NCBI RefSeq assembly: GCF_000524475.1
Contig: NZ_BAVQ01000007.1
Span: 1-64,000, forward strand
Length of the DNA: 64,000 nucleotides
Origin: Tomitella biformata AHU 1821
GTDB taxonomy: Bacteria > Actinomycetota > Actinomycetes > Mycobacteriales > Mycobacteriaceae
Direction: 5' to 3'
The position numbers and the translations under genes are program-made. The notes below the pieces were generated by a model that searched no databases, was not told the DNA's origin, and worked only from the letters and a program-made list of their open reading frames with translations. Below are positions 19,688-26,914 of the stretch, piece by piece; position 1 is the first letter of the stretch; each line of letters begins with the position of its first letter.

Positions 19688-20028
19688 GCGGCAGTGCTAG
19701 GCGTCCAGGAACGTAAATCCTTCGACGAGCCGATCGCGTTCTGCAGTCTCGGTCCAGAGGCTGATTGGGTACAGAACTCGGTGGACTTCAAGTTCAACGC
19801 GTACGAATGCCTCTGACTAGGTATTTTGATCCTGTGACGAGCTAGTTGAACCGTCCCGAATCTCCAGGAGGGGTGAATGTTAAGCGACCTCCGGGAGACC
19901 CAGCGCAGTACAGACCGCCGCCGGATCGATGCCCGTGCCCGCCGGTTGTAGTAATGGCTGAGCTATTAGGGTGGTGAACGAGGGAGCAGATCAGACCCTT
20001 CCATACCCGATACAGGAGCCTTTGAGCC
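19688..20028 (+). other. gene-free stretch with a third ychF 3'-end copy and a hairpin
   Basis: No coding region is supported here. Positions 19779-19803 match the end of ychF at 23 of 25 bases, preceded and followed by unrelated sequence. A hairpin with 10-base arms (CTCCAGGAGG at 19862-19871 facing CCTCCGGGAG at 19888-19897, one mismatch) lies further on. The 3' end carries the AGGAG of ytoQ. Confidence 0.6.
19779..19803 (+). repeat. third copy of the ychF 3' end
   Basis: CGGTGGACTTCAAGTTCAAC and the next five bases match ychF 16208-16232 at 23 of 25 positions. The stop codon is altered and no upstream ychF sequence accompanies it. It is closer to the parent than the copy at 16755. Confidence 0.7.
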
Positions 20029-20469
20029 ATGAGTTTCTCTGTCTATCTTTCCGGCGAGATCCACACCGATTGGCGTGACGAGATCCAGCGCGGCGCGGAG
20101 GCCGCCGGGCTGGACGTGGAATTCACCGCGCCGGTGACCGATCACCCTGCGAGCGACGCCGCCGGCGACCATCTAGGCGAGACCGAAAGCCAGTTCTGGC
20201 GTGATCACCAGTCCTCCAAGGTCAATGCCGTTCGCACGCGCACCCTGATCGAGAAGGCCGATTTGGTAGTGGTGCGCTTCGGGGACAAGTACAAGCAGTG
20301 GAACGCCGCCTTCGATGCCGGCTACTGCGCCGCACTGGGCAAGCCCTACCTGACCCTTCACGAGGCAGATATCGTCCATCCGCTCAAGGAGGTCGACGCC
20401 GCGGCTCAGGCCTGGTGCACGACCACCGAACAGGTGGTGGAGACCCTGCGGTACGTGCTCAAGGCGTAA
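20029..20469 (+). CDS. ytoQ: YtoQ family protein
   Basis: A 146-residue protein of the YtoQ family, related to the nucleoside 2-deoxyribosyltransferase fold; the true reaction is not established. Family landmarks are the N-terminal YLSGEIHTDWR, the FTAPVTDHPASDAAGD loop, RTRTLIEKADLVVVRFGDKYKQWNAAFDAGY, and a C-terminal VDAAAQAW helix. AGGAG lies at good distance from the ATG. A strong hairpin follows, so it is probably transcribed alone. It is intact, unlike most of its neighbours. Confidence 0.9.
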   Translation: MSFSVYLSGEIHTDWRDEIQRGAEAAGLDVEFTAPVTDHPASDAAGDHLGETESQFWRDHQSSKVNAVRTRTLIEKADLVVVRFGDKYKQWNAAFDAGYCAALGKPYLTLHEADIVHPLKEVDAAAQAWCTTTEQVVETLRYVLKA

Positions 20470-20481
20470 ATCTGTGGTCGC

Positions 20482-20507
20482 GGGCCGGAGGAGGTGTCCT
20501 CCAGCCC
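20482..20507 (+). terminator. hairpin terminator after ytoQ
   Basis: GGGCCGGAGGA-GGTG-TCCTCCAGCCC forms an 11-bp stem with one mismatch, 12 bases after the ytoQ stop. The GGAGGAGG inside it could be mistaken for a ribosome-binding site. Confidence 0.6.
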
Positions 20508-20510
20508 GCA

Positions 20511-20843
20511 TGTGTTCCGGTCGCAGACTGAGCCGTGTTCGCCTGGGGGTCGGCGTCCACGCCGGGGGCTGCAGGGCTTCAAGGTGATGGTGATCTACCC
20601 GCCGAGCGCGCAGGCAGCCCCCTGAAGTACACCACGCATCCCGGGCGTGAGTGGTTCTATGTTCTCGCAGGCGCGGTCATCCTTGCACTGTCCGATCAGC
20701 GCACTGTCCTCGAAGCTGGTGAAGCTGCGGAGTTCGACACGATGACCCCGCACTTGATCGCGAACGCCCGCGAGGGTCGGCCCGCCGAGATCATTGCCCT
20801 CTACAGCGTGCAGGGCGAACGCCTCCACGTCATTGACGTCTAG
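20511..20843 (+). pseudogene. cupin-domain fragment (resembles the C-terminus of an XRE-cupin regulator), frameshifted
   Basis: The 3' part reads THPGREWFYVLAG...AVILALSDQRTVLEAGEAAEFD and ends QGERLHVIDV, a cupin domain like the sensor half of XRE-family regulators. Its upstream continuation FKVMVIYPPSAQAAP is in another frame that ends at TGA 20623-20625. Adding one C to the C5 tract at 20618-20622 joins the halves as PSAQAAPLKYTTHPGREW. The helix-turn-helix half expected in front is missing, so the remnant is truncated as well as frameshifted. A short frame beginning at the GTG at 20511 is all that lies upstream. Confidence 0.65.
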
Positions 20844-20911
20844 GCAACCTGATTGCAATTCTGAAAGTAGGTTTGCAGTAGCGGAGGCGCGGCTGTGAAG
20901 GTTCGAATAGG

Positions 20912-21060
20912 AACACACATTTCGAAGGCTTCGTCATCGGCGCTGGCCCCGCGGGTCTTAGCGCCGCCCATAGGCTCGGACGTGCCCGCAGGAGTGTGCC
21001 CATACTCGACGCGGGCGAACTCCATCCGGGGGCATCTACCGCTCGGTGTGGCTCGACTCC
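20912..21060 (+). pseudogene. fragment of a thioredoxin-reductase-like FAD oxidoreductase
   Basis: One frame reads FEGFVIGAGPAGLSAAHRLG then RARRSVPILDAGE. This is the N-terminal FAD-binding Rossmann fold (GxGPAG) of small thioredoxin-reductase-like proteins. Similarity stops after DAGE and no start codon or RBS precedes it. The following 150 bases show no family I recognise in any frame, although one frame stays open with AEIHAENLDWLPSVIAALDS. Confidence 0.6.
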
Positions 21061-21205
21061 AAAGGATGGACTCTGCGGCGGACAGGGGGGCGCGAGGACG
21101 CCCCGCCCTGCCATCGGGCCGAGATCCATGCCGAGAACCTCGATTGGCTACCGTCCGTCATTGCGGCCCTCGACTCCGAGGTGGTGATCGCTGTAGTTCC
21201 GCTGT

Positions 21206-21586
21206 TCAGCGTGCGAGGCTGCGGCGTACTGCGTCGAACGTCGTCTCGGGTGAGTCGTTGAAGCAGAACGGTATGCCTGGTTGGAGTGCGGCAACGGTGT
21301 TGATGGCCCGCTCGAAGACAAGCGTGTATTCGTGGGAAGTCCGCAATCCGGACCCGATCTCGACCACGTCGAAGGTGCCATCAGTGCAGATGTCTCTCAC
21401 TGCCGTCTCGGCGGCGGCGGGGTCGTCCGGAAGCAGGCAAACGGTGACGTCGAATCCAGCGTTTCGCAGCACCGCTCCAGCGTCATCAAGGCGAGTGCGG
21501 AGACCGTCGGCGTCTTGACCTGGCCAAGGAGCGAAGTCGACCACCGCTGGGTCAATGCCGATCTGGAGCACCCGTGCACTCGCCAT
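21206..21586 (-). CDS. conserved hypothetical protein
   Basis: A 126-residue acidic protein starting at the ATG at 21586 (MASARVLQIGIDPAVVDFAP). It contains DADGLRTRLDDAGAVLRNAG, VCLLPDDPAAAETAVRDI, and a well-formed C-terminus FDVVEIGSGLRTSHEYTLVF...FCFNDSPETTFDAVRRSLA. It resembles short Rossmann-like hypothetical proteins seen in actinobacteria, but I cannot assign a function. The upstream extension of the frame to 21889 runs through the degraded rluC copy and is spurious. No clear RBS is visible. Confidence 0.7.
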   Translation of the reverse strand: MASARVLQIGIDPAVVDFAPWPGQDADGLRTRLDDAGAVLRNAGFDVTVCLLPDDPAAAETAVRDICTDGTFDVVEIGSGLRTSHEYTLVFERAINTVAALQPGIPFCFNDSPETTFDAVRRSLAR

Positions 21587-21691
21587 GCTGCCATGGTAGC
21601 CAGCACGATTGCCCCGTGCCCAGTGCCTCGTCTCGACGTGAACTCGAGTGCTCCGGTAGCCGGTACATCCGATAGCGAGATGGTTCTCGGT

Positions 21692-22155
21692 GTGACTATT
21701 AGGTGGAGCCATTGATTGTCTAAGGCAGGTTCTTTTCCCGGCAAGCGGAGTCAGTGCAGATCTGCGGCGCGTCAACCTCAGCAGACGCCAGTCGGCCGGC
21801 GTGATCTTCATTCGAGAGGTTCCCCGACTTCGCGTCGGGTGAGCGCAGGGCCTTCCACCCCGACGAGAGAAGGGCCATCGACCGGACAACCATCGTCGCT
21901 GATCGAGCAGATGAGGAATGTCATTCTCTACGAAGATCAGGACTGACTGACCGCAAGCATCAAATCCGTGTCTACCTGCAACATGCGGGCCACCCCATCG
22001 CTGGCGACAATCGCTACGGCGATCAGAACTTCAATAGCCGGGTGGCAAGGCTGGGCGGTGCCGGGCTCTTTCTGCATGCCGCGAAGATGGTCATCCCTAT
22101 GCCCGACGGTCCGGATCGAGTGGTCACGGCGCCGACGCCCATGCGGTGGGAGCAG
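21692..22155 (+). pseudogene. partial second copy of rluC with two internal deletions
   Basis: Near-identical to 16852-17946 but only 464 bases long. It consists of the leader and N-terminal segment (to about 17044), then a jump to 17281-17334 (the ILYEDQD region), then a jump to about 17741-17946 (the GRKHQIRVH region to the end). About 236 and 406 bases are missing at the two joints, including the catalytic HRLDRDTSG segment. The remaining blocks have few substitutions, so the duplication is fairly recent. It cannot encode a functional synthase. Confidence 0.85.
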
Positions 22156-22201
22156 TACAGCACCACAATGTTCGCTGTGGAGTCTCTGCCCGCGGTGGTT
22201 C

Positions 22202-22759
22202 TCAGCAGCCAGTGGATCTCATTCGCCGCGTCGCCCGCACAATTCCCGCGATCCCGCCGACGGCCGCGCCGGCGCCGAGCACCATCAGCGCCGGCCCTAG
22301 GTAGTGCGGAAAACCCCACCCCGCACTGGTCAGGGCAGGTATCTCACTGACAAGCGTTACCGAGGGCTGCTCCCCAATCCGGTAGAGGACCGCCTGGCCG
22401 ACAATCTGGTCTTTGGTGGGGAAGTCCTCGACCCAGCCTTGCGGCGAGTTGAGAGGCGGGTGGTACCGGGGAAAATTGTCCGTCTCCATTGTGTGCTCGT
22501 CCCCGGCTGCGCCAATGAATGTCAGTTCCGCATGCATCGCATGCAACATTCCATCGTTCGTGCGAACTTCGCTGGACCGCGCATCGATGACAGTGCCCGA
22601 CAACCCAGATGATTGAAGGTCCTGTGCGGTAACTGCGTCACTGGACCCGATGCGGATCAGGTTCTGGCCAAACAGGAGAAGCGCCGCTGCGAAGGCGAGG
22701 CCGATTATCGATGCGGTTCGCAGTGTTCTCGCGGGGATCGGGTGGGCTGGTGCAGGCAT
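22202..22759 (-). CDS. DUF3592-like two-helix membrane protein
   Basis: A 185-residue protein with hydrophobic helices at about 14-34 (ASIIGLAFAAALLLFG) and 150-172 (YLGPALMVLGAGAAVGGIAG) enclosing an extracytoplasmic domain. The layout and segments such as GTVIDARSSEV and HAELTFIGAAGDEHTMETDN resemble DUF3592 proteins, which have no defined role. It follows the RluA-family gene on the same strand with a 72-base gap. Confidence 0.7.
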   Translation of the reverse strand: MPAPAHPIPARTLRTASIIGLAFAAALLLFGQNLIRIGSSDAVTAQDLQSSGLSGTVIDARSSEVRTNDGMLHAMHAELTFIGAAGDEHTMETDNFPRYHPPLNSPQGWVEDFPTKDQIVGQAVLYRIGEQPSVTLVSEIPALTSAGWGFPHYLGPALMVLGAGAAVGGIAGIVRATRRMRSTGC

Positions 22760-22831
22760 GTACTGAGCGTAGTTACGGCGTGTCCGGGCCCGCGCAGCAC
22801 GTTGGCAGCAACCTCGTTGGCCGCCGGTCGA

Positions 22832-23791
22832 TCACGGCACGGGCATTTCGCTCAGCGTCCGCCGGGTGGTGAATCGGCGCGGCTGTCCCGACAGAGGATC
22901 GGTGAAGTCCACTTCCCGCGCGAGCAATTGGAGTGGGAGGGAATGATCGTCGGGCTTCTCGGGCAGCAGGTCGGGATACCAGCTATCGCCCAGAATTCCG
23001 ACACCGAGCGCTGCCAGATGCACCCGCAGCTGGTGCATCCGTCCGGTGTGCGGGTGCAGAACGGTGTGCAGCACAGCACGCCCGGAGGCGCTCACACCGG
23101 CAGCTAGCAGCTCGATTAGGGTCTCGGAGTTGGGCTCGCGGGCATCGTCGACGATGGCCCGGAATTCGCCGCGTCGGGATTCGATGTGGTTGCGGCAGAC
23201 GAGGGGAAGGTCCTGTCCGGCGAGTGCTGGCGCGTCCTGATCCCATTCGAGCGGTAGCGTCGAGACCGCCTCATAGACCTTTGTGACCTGCCGCTTCGCG
23301 AACAACGTCTGGTAAGCGCCGCGGGTCGCAGGGCGGGCCGAGAACATCACCAGACCCGCGGTGCCGCGGTCGAGTCGATGGATTGGCGTCAGGTCCGGGT
23401 TGTCGAGGCGTACCCGCAGGCGGACGAGCGCCGACTCGTGCAAGTAGCGCCCGCCGGGGATGGTCGGGAGGAAGTGTGGCTTGTCGACCACGACGAGGTC
23501 ATCGTCGACGAGCAGGATCTCCTCGCGGAACGGCACCGGGATCTCGTTCGGCAGTTCGCGGTAGTACCAGAGGAACTCGTGCCCGCCGGCCTCTGTGCCT
23601 CGCGCGATCGGACGGCCGTCAATGCCGACGAACCCGCCGTCGTCGAACCGCCGGTACAGGCTGTCGGCGTCTAGGTGGTCGAACTTCGCCACGACGTACT
23701 CGGCGATCGTCGCCCATGGTCCAGACGTCGGGATGCGGAGGCGCGTCGGTCCCACCCCGTTCTTGACGGGCAACGGTGGGGGCATCGACAT
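22832..23791 (-). CDS. RluA-family pseudouridine synthase
   Basis: A second pseudouridine synthase, distinct from rluC, of the group without a canonical S4 domain. The catalytic motif is PIHRLDRGTAGLVMF, preceded by LVDDDLVVVDKPHFLPTIPG and followed by HPHTGRMHQLRVHLAALGVG. The N-terminal 85 residues (TIAEYVVAKFDHLD, then FLWYYRELP) match the extended actinobacterial subgroup whose rRNA or tRNA target is not established. I chose the ATG at 23791 because GAGAGG lies nine bases upstream. Alternatives are 23785, 23800 and 23821. Confidence 0.88.
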   Translation of the reverse strand: MSMPPPLPVKNGVGPTRLRIPTSGPWATIAEYVVAKFDHLDADSLYRRFDDGGFVGIDGRPIARGTEAGGHEFLWYYRELPNEIPVPFREEILLVDDDLVVVDKPHFLPTIPGGRYLHESALVRLRVRLDNPDLTPIHRLDRGTAGLVMFSARPATRGAYQTLFAKRQVTKVYEAVSTLPLEWDQDAPALAGQDLPLVCRNHIESRRGEFRAIVDDAREPNSETLIELLAAGVSASGRAVLHTVLHPHTGRMHQLRVHLAALGVGILGDSWYPDLLPEKPDDHSLPLQLLAREVDFTDPLSGQPRRFTTRRTLSEMPVP

Positions 23792-23842
23792 GACTGTCAT
23801 CCTCTCATCGGCGCGAACCACCGCAGAGGGGGCGTCATCGAG

Positions 23843-24016
23843 GTGTTCGAATGTCTCTCGAAGCCGGTCTCAAGTGGTATCACATTGACGTTGCTTGCCG
23901 AGGCCTATGGGGTCAGCAAGCAGGAGGCGACTGTGCGAGCCATCTCGGAGGCGGCGCAGCGACGCCTGCGCGAGGGGGAGGTGCGCGAACTGTCCGCTGC
24001 TGACGTTGGCTCGTGA
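23843..24016 (+). CDS. putative ribbon-helix-helix antitoxin of a Doc-type module
   Basis: A 57-residue frame with GTG start and GAGGGGG eleven bases upstream. It contains LAEAYGVSKQEATVRAISEAAQRR, broken here as LAEAYGVSKQ and EATVRAISEAAQRR, the pattern of short CopG-like antitoxins paired with Doc toxins. Its C-terminus reads VRELSAADV, which looks more like the start of a Doc protein than the end of an antitoxin. A deletion or frameshift may have fused the end of one gene to the start of the other. The coding call is tentative. Confidence 0.45.
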   Translation: MFECLSKPVSSGITLTLLAEAYGVSKQEATVRAISEAAQRRLREGEVRELSAADVGS

Positions 24017-24332
24017 TCTCGGAGTCGGGCCCCTCCCTGACCTGGGGTTGCTGGACTCGGCCGCCCATCGGCCGTCGGCTTCTGTTTTCGGGGACGAGGT
24101 GTACCAGTCCGTGGACGACAAGGCGGCCGTGCTGCTTGAGTCGATCGTGCGTAATCACCCGTTGGTCGACGGGAATAAGCGGCTGGGATGGCTGGCGACC
24201 GTGGTGCACTACGGGCTCAACGGAATAGATCTGGACGCGCCGGCCGACGACGCCTACGACCTCGTGATCGGGGTGGCAGAGGGCCGGATTGGATACGAGG
24301 AGGCCGCGGCGGTCCTACGCGAGTGGCGTTAG
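24006..24332 (+). CDS. Doc-type Fic-family toxin, N-terminus incomplete
   Basis: Fic/Doc fold protein. Doc kinases phosphorylate EF-Tu. The core motif is NHPLVDGNKR, with the conserved His, Asp/Gly, Asn, Lys and Arg, preceded by LGLLDSAAHRPSASVFGDEVYQSVDDKAAVLL and followed by AYDLVIGVAEGR. Written from the TTG at 24006 it has about 108 residues and lacks the first 12-15 residues usual for Doc (a YLT..DLL-type helix). Those residues may survive in the antitoxin frame as VRELSAADV. The active-site region is intact, but the locus is probably damaged at its 5' end. Confidence 0.6.
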   Translation: MARDLGVGPLPDLGLLDSAAHRPSASVFGDEVYQSVDDKAAVLLESIVRNHPLVDGNKRLGWLATVVHYGLNGIDLDAPADDAYDLVIGVAEGRIGYEEAAAVLREWR

Positions 24333-24339
24333 CGGTCCG

Positions 24340-25131
24340 TTAGAGCACGAAAGGCACCAGAGCCTTCCGCTCTGCGGGGTAGTCGGCGAACTTCTCGCGG
24401 TACCACTTGTGGGTGGCGATGGCGCGGGGGATCAGGTTGCCCGCGGTGATCAGGAAGATGACGACGCCGGCGAGGGACCAGGTCAGCAACGCGAAGCCGG
24501 CCCAGGCGATCATCTCGCCGAGATAGGCGGGACTGGTGACGTAGCGGTAGCCGCCGCCGAACGGGATCTTGTACTCCGTCGCGCCCGGGTTCGTCTTATC
24601 GCGCAGATTCCGCACGATCGACTCCGAGCTGAGGATGAGCGCGAATCCGCACAGGTAGACGACGACGCCAATGAGGAATCGGGGGTCCGTCAGCCACGAG
24701 GTCGAGTACTGGCCGAGGTAGTCGTGGCTGAAGAACGCGCCGTTGAGGTAGCCGTGCATGCAGGTCACGAGCATGCCCATACCGAGCACCGAGATGTTGA
24801 ATGTGCCGCGCTTGCCGGGGACCTGGCGGATCGACAGCGGGAAGAACCAGCCGCGGTTCGCGTAGTGCAGCAGCCAGATCCCCGCCAACACCAGCGAGGT
24901 GGGCTCGAATCGGTCCGGGCCGGTGAAGAAGAAGACGAGGAAGAAGACCGTCGCGGGGATCTCCATCAGCCACCACCCCAGCTTCGGGTTCAGGTTGAGG
25001 CCGAGGTTGGTCGTGCTGAAGCGGCCGTACGAGCTCTGGGCGAAGAACCCGCCGATGATGACCAACGCGGCGAAGGCGAATGCGATGGTCAGGACGGTGT
25101 CATAGACGGTGTTGCCGGTGTACCAGTCCAT
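24340..25131 (-). CDS. 3-oxo-5-alpha-steroid 4-dehydrogenase (steroid 5-alpha-reductase) family protein
   Basis: Polytopic membrane enzyme of the SRD5A/DUF1295 group, 263 residues with about six hydrophobic helices. The segment LGLNLNPKLGWWLMEIPA matches the family. The C-terminal NADPH-binding half carries FGGGYRYVTSPAYLGE and HKWYREKFADYPAERKAL. Such enzymes reduce the 4,5 double bond of 3-oxo-4-ene steroids. A KstR-type palindrome at 25182-25195, about 50 bases upstream of the ATG, supports a link with steroid metabolism. Convergent with doc, whose stop is eight bases away. Confidence 0.85.
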   Translation of the reverse strand: MDWYTGNTVYDTVLTIAFAFAALVIIGGFFAQSSYGRFSTTNLGLNLNPKLGWWLMEIPATVFFLVFFFTGPDRFEPTSLVLAGIWLLHYANRGWFFPLSIRQVPGKRGTFNISVLGMGMLVTCMHGYLNGAFFSHDYLGQYSTSWLTDPRFLIGVVVYLCGFALILSSESIVRNLRDKTNPGATEYKIPFGGGYRYVTSPAYLGEMIAWAGFALLTWSLAGVVIFLITAGNLIPRAIATHKWYREKFADYPAERKALVPFVL

Positions 25132-25181
25132 CGGGATCCTTCATCAGGGGCTTAGGTCGCAGTCACGGCACGGTAGAAGAC

Positions 25182-25195
25182 TGGAACTTGTTCTA
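25182..25195. promoter_or_regulatory. KstR-type palindromic operator
   Basis: TGGAACTTGTTCTA fits TNNAACNNGTTNNA, the motif described for the cholesterol-catabolism repressor KstR, at all eight fixed positions. It lies 51-64 bases upstream of the steroid 5-alpha-reductase-like start, a natural operator position. No KstR gene is in the window. Confidence 0.6.
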
Positions 25196-25278
25196 CCACA
25201 GATGTGGGCGTCCGGATCGTGTTGCCGCCTCGGCGCGGTCTCGGGAAGTGTCGGCAGCCTCCTGGTCGAGCTTCGCGC

Positions 25279-25692
25279 CTACCGCGGATACACGGTGTAA
25301 CTGAGATGCGTCGTCCTCGGCGAGGGCTCTGCGCGGACCAGGTCAAGAGCCACTCGGCCCGGTTCGACACCCTCGAACAGGCGGATTCCCGAGCCGAACA
25401 GCACGGGTGAGAGCGCGACATGGAACTCGTCGATCAAGCCGGCATTGAGACACTGCGCAATCGTCTCCCCGCCGCCCGGGACCCGGACGTCTTGCTCGCC
25501 AGCAGCCTCGCGCGCCTGCTCAAGCGCGGACTCGATGCCGTCGCCGAGCTTGAGGTTCTCGCGGAAGAACCGCTGTGGGAATACCCACTGCTGCAACCCC
25601 ATCCACTGTTGGCCCATAAGCTCGTCGGGGGATTCTGGCGCGATGAAGCCGTCGAGCGACATCGACACGCTGAAGAAGGCTTTGCCGGCCAT
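25279..25692 (-). pseudogene. dihydrofolate-reductase-family (RibD C-terminal) gene with an internal in-frame deletion
   Basis: Encodes 137 residues, where close family members have about 200. The N-terminus FFSVSMSLDGFIAPESPDEL and the C-terminal half (DVRVPGGGETIAQCLNAG and ALSPVLFGSGIRLFEGVEPG) are well preserved. They are joined directly at KLGDG-IESALE near 25537-25545. About 65 residues are missing between them, including the region with VMGKRMFDGG and the PVFVVTH strand in relatives. The frame is kept, so a short protein may be made, but a working NADPH fold is doubtful. It is the last gene of an ArsR-SRPBCC-DHFR set. Confidence 0.7.
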
Positions 25693-26201
25693 CAGTCCTC
25701 AGTGCCCTTTCGTGCGACCTCCGCAACGTAGTCAGCCAGGTTGCCCAGGGTCTGCTGACCGCCCTCGATCGCACCGTGCTTCTCGATCGCCTCGTCGCGC
25801 AGTTCCTTGGTGGGGAACACTGTGCGCATCTCGATCCGGGTCGTCTCCCCGTGGGGCGTGAACGTGAGGACCGACTCGAACGCATTCGGGTCGCCGCGGT
25901 ACTCGCCGTGGAGCATCGCGATCCGCTCTGGCGGGACTAGCTCAGTCCAGGAGATCCACTCCTCGTAGTCCGTCCCGTCCGGCCCACGCATCACGAATTC
26001 CCACACCCCGCCGACGCGGAACTCGAACGTCCGCGTGGTCGTGGTGAACCCATTCGGCCCCCACCACTGCGCCAGGTGCCGCACCTCGGTGAACGCCTGG
26101 AAGACCAGGTTCCGCGGGGCATTGATCACTCGGGAGATCACGGTCTCGCGGTCGGTGGTGTCCGCCTGCGTCGACGTTTCAGGTCCCATCGAATCCATCA
26201 T
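25692..26201 (-). CDS. SRPBCC/AHSA1-domain protein
   Basis: A 169-residue START-like (Bet v1 fold) protein of the AHSA1 group. Motifs are VFQAFTEVRHLAQWWGPNGF, FEFRVGGVWEFVMRGPDG and the C-terminal helix GGQQTLGNLADYVAEVAR. This group binds small hydrophobic ligands, and its exact role here is unknown. Its ATG follows the arsR stop directly, using GAGGAG within the arsR tail as RBS, and its stop overlaps the DHFR-family start. The three genes form one transcript. Confidence 0.9.
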   Translation of the reverse strand: MMDSMGPETSTQADTTDRETVISRVINAPRNLVFQAFTEVRHLAQWWGPNGFTTTTRTFEFRVGGVWEFVMRGPDGTDYEEWISWTELVPPERIAMLHGEYRGDPNAFESVLTFTPHGETTRIEMRTVFPTKELRDEAIEKHGAIEGGQQTLGNLADYVAEVARKGTED

Positions 26202-26543
26202 CTACTCCTCTGTTCTTTCCTGTTTGAGTACTTGGACGTATGCGTCCAGCCGGTCAAAGGTCTCCTGCCAGAACTGCTCGAACCCGCCGGTCCACTCATG
26301 AACCGCTCGCAGTCCACTGGCGTCCAGGCCATACACGCGCTGCTTGCCCGCCTGGCGAACCCGCACAAGCCCGACCTCCCGGAGCACTCGCAGGTGCTTG
26401 GACGCGCCGGGTTGGGGCAGGCCCAGCTCCCGCGCCAGCTCGGTCACCGGCCGCTCGCCTGCTCGCAGCAGGGCGAGAATCTCCCGACGCCGAGGTTCGG
26501 CTATCGCGTTGAAGACATCCGAAGTCGTTGCTGCTCGTGCCAT
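26202..26543 (-). CDS. ArsR-family transcriptional regulator
   Basis: A 113-residue winged-helix repressor. It starts MARAATTSDVFNAIAEPRRR, with the DNA-recognition segment LARELGLPQPGASKHLRVLREVGL and the wing RQAGKQRVYGLD. No metal-binding cysteines are visible, so it is the non-metal type that commonly precedes SRPBCC genes and regulates them. It heads the ArsR-SRPBCC-DHFR operon. The longer frame to 26768 reads into an unrelated permease fragment. Confidence 0.9.
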   Translation of the reverse strand: MARAATTSDVFNAIAEPRRREILALLRAGERPVTELARELGLPQPGASKHLRVLREVGLVRVRQAGKQRVYGLDASGLRAVHEWTGGFEQFWQETFDRLDAYVQVLKQERTEE

Positions 26544-26639
26544 AGCATGATCATATGCCCATATCGGAATATGATTCAAGAGTCGCTTACAAACTGGGGC
26601 GGGGAGAGTCTTGATCGGTGTAACCGGCGCACCCGCGTG

Positions 26640-26800
26640 CGGTCGCCACGCGACTAGATAGAGGCAGGCGCCGATCGAGAGGACGGGGACGACCGGCACG
26701 CCCTTGATGGAACCGGGCACTCGGAATCCGCGTTCGAGGTCGGGCTGGCGCCGGCGCAGCAGGATCACCGCGACGGAGACAACGCTGAACGGATCTATCT
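26640..26800 (-). pseudogene. C-terminal fragment of an APC-type amino acid permease
   Basis: On the minus strand the frame reads FSVVSVAVILLRRRQPDLER then GFRVPGSIKG, VPVVPVLSIGACLYLV. This is the C-terminal helix-loop-helix of cationic amino acid transporters of the APC superfamily. The remaining membrane helices are absent on both sides, so it is a relic. The rest of the 371-base gap between arsR and the receiver gene shows nothing else I can support. Confidence 0.65.
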
Positions 26801-26914
26801 CCTAGAGCGGGCGGCGAGTCGGACGATCTATCCTCCCACCTCCAGGAGAGGGTCCTGGCCAGGTGTGCACGGAAGCGGGGTGGCGCGCATCACATTGGCG
26901 GTAGCATCGGCCCC

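Noticed and set aside
20486-20534. GGAGGAGG near 20487 as the ribosome-binding site of the cupin gene.
   Set aside because: It forms the left arm of the ytoQ terminator hairpin and is too far from the GTG at 20511.
21716-22300. Frames 21716-21946 and 21968-22300 as small genes.
   Set aside because: They are pieces of the deleted rluC copy, partly in the wrong frame for the parent protein.
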